Of a DNA stretch of 64,000 bases, positions 60,307 to 64,000 are shown piece by piece. Source of the DNA: Musa acuminata AAA Group (taxonomy: Eukaryota; Streptophyta; Magnoliopsida; Zingiberales; Musaceae); assembly GCF_036884655.1 (NCBI RefSeq), contig NC_088354.1, forward strand, positions 19,058,501 to 19,122,500. The letters are read 5' to 3'. A program made the translations under genes and the position numbers. The notes beneath the pieces are model-generated. The model was not told the DNA's origin and did no database searches. It saw only the letters and a program-made list of their open reading frames with translations. Numbering within the stretch: the first letter of the stretch is position 1; every line of letters starts with the position of its first letter.

Positions 60307-60554
60307 GCATGATGCTAATGTTCTTCGTCACGGAACACCGTGGTAACTATCAAGCCTTATGCTCTTCTTCTCTCCTAATTGATGAAATCAAGTAACTATA
60401 AATTATACGTACGATGAGCCAAAGGTCAGCATGATGCTAATGCTCTTCATCACCTTCATGGGGAACACCGTGGTAATTACCAAGCCTTATGCTCTTCTTC
60501 TCTCCTAATTGATGAAATCAAGTAACTATAAATTTTACGAGTAGCCAAAGGTCA
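60307..60554. repeat. Tandem duplication, unit about 124 bp
   Basis: Copies at 60307-60428 and 60429-60554 share GCATGATGCTAATG, GGAACACCGTGGTAA and CTCCTAATTGATGAAATCAA. Each copy ends in CCAAAGGTCA. It lies just beyond the copia 3' LTR. Confidence 0.85.
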
Positions 60555-60559
60555 ACTTT

Positions 60560-62040
<1,481 letters not shown>

Positions 62041-62082
62041 CTATAAATTCATCCTAATCTCGAGACCTCCACACTTACAATC

Positions 62083-63010
62083 ATGGCACATCAGAACAGG
62101 ATGGCGTTTCTGTTAGGCCTCCTCCTTGCCGGAGTTATCGCCGTGGCCGGCCAGAACTGCGGCTGCTCTTCCGACCTTTGCTGCAGCAAGTGGGGCTACT
62201 GCGGCACCGGCAGCGACTACTGCGGTGCCGGGTGCCAGTCGGGGCCGTGCGAGGCTTCTCCTCCTGCTAACGACGTCTCGGTGGCCGACATCGTGACGCA
62301 GAGCTTCTTCGACGGCATCATCGGCCAGGCTCAAGGCGGGTGCGCCGGCAAGAGCTTCTACACGCGCGACGCCTTCCTGAGTGCGCTCGGCTCCTACACC
62401 AGCTTCGGCCGCGTCGGCACGACCGACGACTCCAAGCGGGAGATCGCCGCCTTCTTCGCGCACGTCACGCATGAGACCGGACGTAAGTTGTGCATCTGCG
62501 TGCATGGTTTCTGCAACTGCTGCTGTCGTCGACGCCGAGCAGCAGCTTTCTTCTCCCAAGTCAAATGGATCATCTTAACTCATCTCGAACCCTGCAGATT
62601 TCTGCTACATAGAGGAGATCGACGGCGCATCGAAGGACTACTGCGACGAGACGAAAACCCAGTACCCATGCGTGGCGGGGAAGGGCTACTACGGCCGCGG
62701 CCCCATCCAGCTGTCGTGGAACTTCAACTATGGCCCCGCCGGGGAAAGCATCGGGTTCGACGGCCTCGGCGCGCCAGAGACGGTCGCCAACGACGTCGTC
62801 ATCTCCTTCAAGACCGCCTTGTGGTACTGGATGAACAACTGCCACTCGCTCATAACCTCTGGCCAGGGATTCGGAGCCACCATTCGAGCAATCAACGGCG
62901 CTCTCGAGTGCGACGGCAAGAACCCAGCGACAGTCAACGCCCGCGTCGGGTACTACAAGGACTACTGCAGCCAGTTTGGCGTTGACACCGGAGACAACCT
63001 CACTTGCTAA
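62083..63010 (+). CDS. Class IV chitinase (GH19) with hevein-like domain
   Basis: Two exons, 62083-62482 and 62598-63010, joined by a 115-bp GT-AG intron inside a His codon, give 270 residues. Residues 1-23 are a signal peptide (hydrophobic [14 protein letters not shown]). A hevein-type chitin-binding domain follows at about 25-57 ([20 protein letters not shown] and [10 protein letters not shown], eight Cys). After a short hinge (EASPPANDV) comes the GH19 catalytic domain. The catalytic Glu is in HVTHETG at the exon junction, followed by [27 protein letters not shown] is the substrate-cleft segment. The protein ends in C with no vacuolar extension, so it is probably secreted. The deletions relative to class I enzymes fix it as class IV. 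The enzyme cuts beta-1,4 bonds of fungal chitin and is a pathogenesis-related protein. Confidence 0.95.
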
Positions 63011-64000
63011 GTGCTTGGTTCTCTCTGCTGCACCCAAACACAACAATAAATGAGCTGCTTGGAAACGAAAGTATGAATCCAATGGATTACACATTTACAG
63101 AATAAAAAGGCTATGCATTTCAACTACAATTATTTAGATGAGAACTTGTGTCGGGAATTCTTTCCTACTTCACCTTACTTTGCACCATATAGTCGAGGGT
63201 TTAGAATCAAATCAAGGAGGAAAACGGAAGACCATTTCAACCACGGTTCTCATATAGTTAGTTCTAAGTCAGCCTGACTTGCACAGGGATCCGTTGTCCC
63301 TTTCCTTCTTATCCTCATTCTTCATGTTTTACCCGGTTGGCTTCCCAACTATAGTCGTCGAAATAATATCTACGGGGTTTCAGCAGTAGAGGCTGCTACT
63401 TTTTTGGGCATGTTTTGCTTCTGCATATTAATATGCAGAGCGGTGTTGGATGGACGTCGTTATCCAGTTTTAAGTATCGAGCTTGACATGTAATTTTGGA
63501 TTTCTATTATTATTGTTATCATTATCATTATTTATTTATTTATTATTATTATTTATTATTATTATTATGGAGGGAATAAAATGCTAAGTATTAACTGTCC
63601 ATGAAGAATAAAGAATTTAAATATGTAAATTTTTTATATAAATAAAAAATTTAAGAAACTATGGTTTGAATATTCTACGAAATATTTTTATGTATTCTAG
63701 GTTTTGATAGGATGATGGTACCACGTTATTTTACTTAGCCAACCAGCGGTCAACTATCACTTGTTGAACTTTGACAAATTACCTTTGATTGTGATTGTAT
63801 GTCTTATGTTGAGTTCCAAATCAGTGTCAAATCTAACCATACATTTTGTTCCCCCTACCTTCTATTATGGCTAAAAGTGTTCATGGAAGCATAATGTTTG
63901 ACCAAAAAGTCGATAGCTATTTCCTATCCTGAAAAATTATTAACTAATATCCACATATGTAGTCTACATAAGCAATGAAATATGCAGATGTTCAATAGCA
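63011..64000. other. Intergenic downstream of the chitinase gene
   Basis: AATAAA-like signals occur at about 63045-63050 and 63101-63107 after the stop codon. An ATT-type run is at about 63505-63567. No further gene is seen before the window ends. Confidence 0.55.

Overview
This is a plant nuclear window, most likely from a monocot of the banana family (Musaceae). The evidence is many spliced genes with GT-AG introns, plastid-targeted proteins, a two-exon class IV chitinase, very AT-rich intergenic DNA with long TA microsatellites, and plant LINE and Ty1/copia elements. The family assignment is an inference from protein character and was not tested by any search.

Host genes. Seven intact gene models can be read: a CFL1-type WW-domain protein (minus, 2000-2741), a Ycf20-like plastid protein (minus, 6713-7171), an 11-exon ATP-dependent NAD(P)H-hydrate dehydratase (plus, 10279-15028), a 7-coding-exon METTL18/HPM1-type histidine methyltransferase (plus, 25016-29140), GUN4 (minus, 30219-30992), a two-B-box BBX24/STO-like regulator (minus, 32048-35368) and a class IV chitinase (plus, 62083-63010). 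A deleted and frameshifted inositol-transporter pseudogene lies at 16342-16815. Three of the genes (Ycf20-like, GUN4, BBX) relate to photosynthesis or light signalling, but they form no operon-like unit and the proximity is probably chance.

Repeats in the gene-bearing half. Long AT microsatellites occur at about 1.4, 3.4, 5.9, 19.8, 23.1, 38.7 and 61.2 kb. A degenerate tandem array with a unit near 60 bp lies at 18.46-19.21 kb. Two copies of a roughly 600-bp AT-rich dispersed repeat lie at 15.6 and 23.5 kb. A 39-bp-arm hairpin stands at 9145-9251. The 2-kb last intron of the methyltransferase holds a minisatellite and the 3' end of an RTE-type LINE.

Transposon nest, 38.9-60.3 kb. An L1-type LINE on the minus strand (ORF1 zinc knuckle, endonuclease, reverse transcriptase) is split by a 7.76-kb Sirevirus-like LTR element (40770-48526). 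That element has a 5-bp AATAT target duplication, an initiator-Met primer site, a polypurine tract and only a gag remnant, so it is non-autonomous. Further right is a decayed 5.2-kb Ty1/copia element (53760-60263). It is interrupted by a 1259-bp solo LTR of the same Sirevirus-like family (57065-58323, target duplication ATATC). Between its primer site and gag, this copia carries what looks like a captured piece of a bulb-type-lectin (S-domain) receptor kinase gene.

The observations most worth following are the lectin-like insert in the copia leader, the non-autonomous Sirevirus-like element with palindrome-rich LTRs, the near-perfect hairpin, and the tandem array at 18.5 kb. No CRISPR array, operon or confident tRNA gene was seen.
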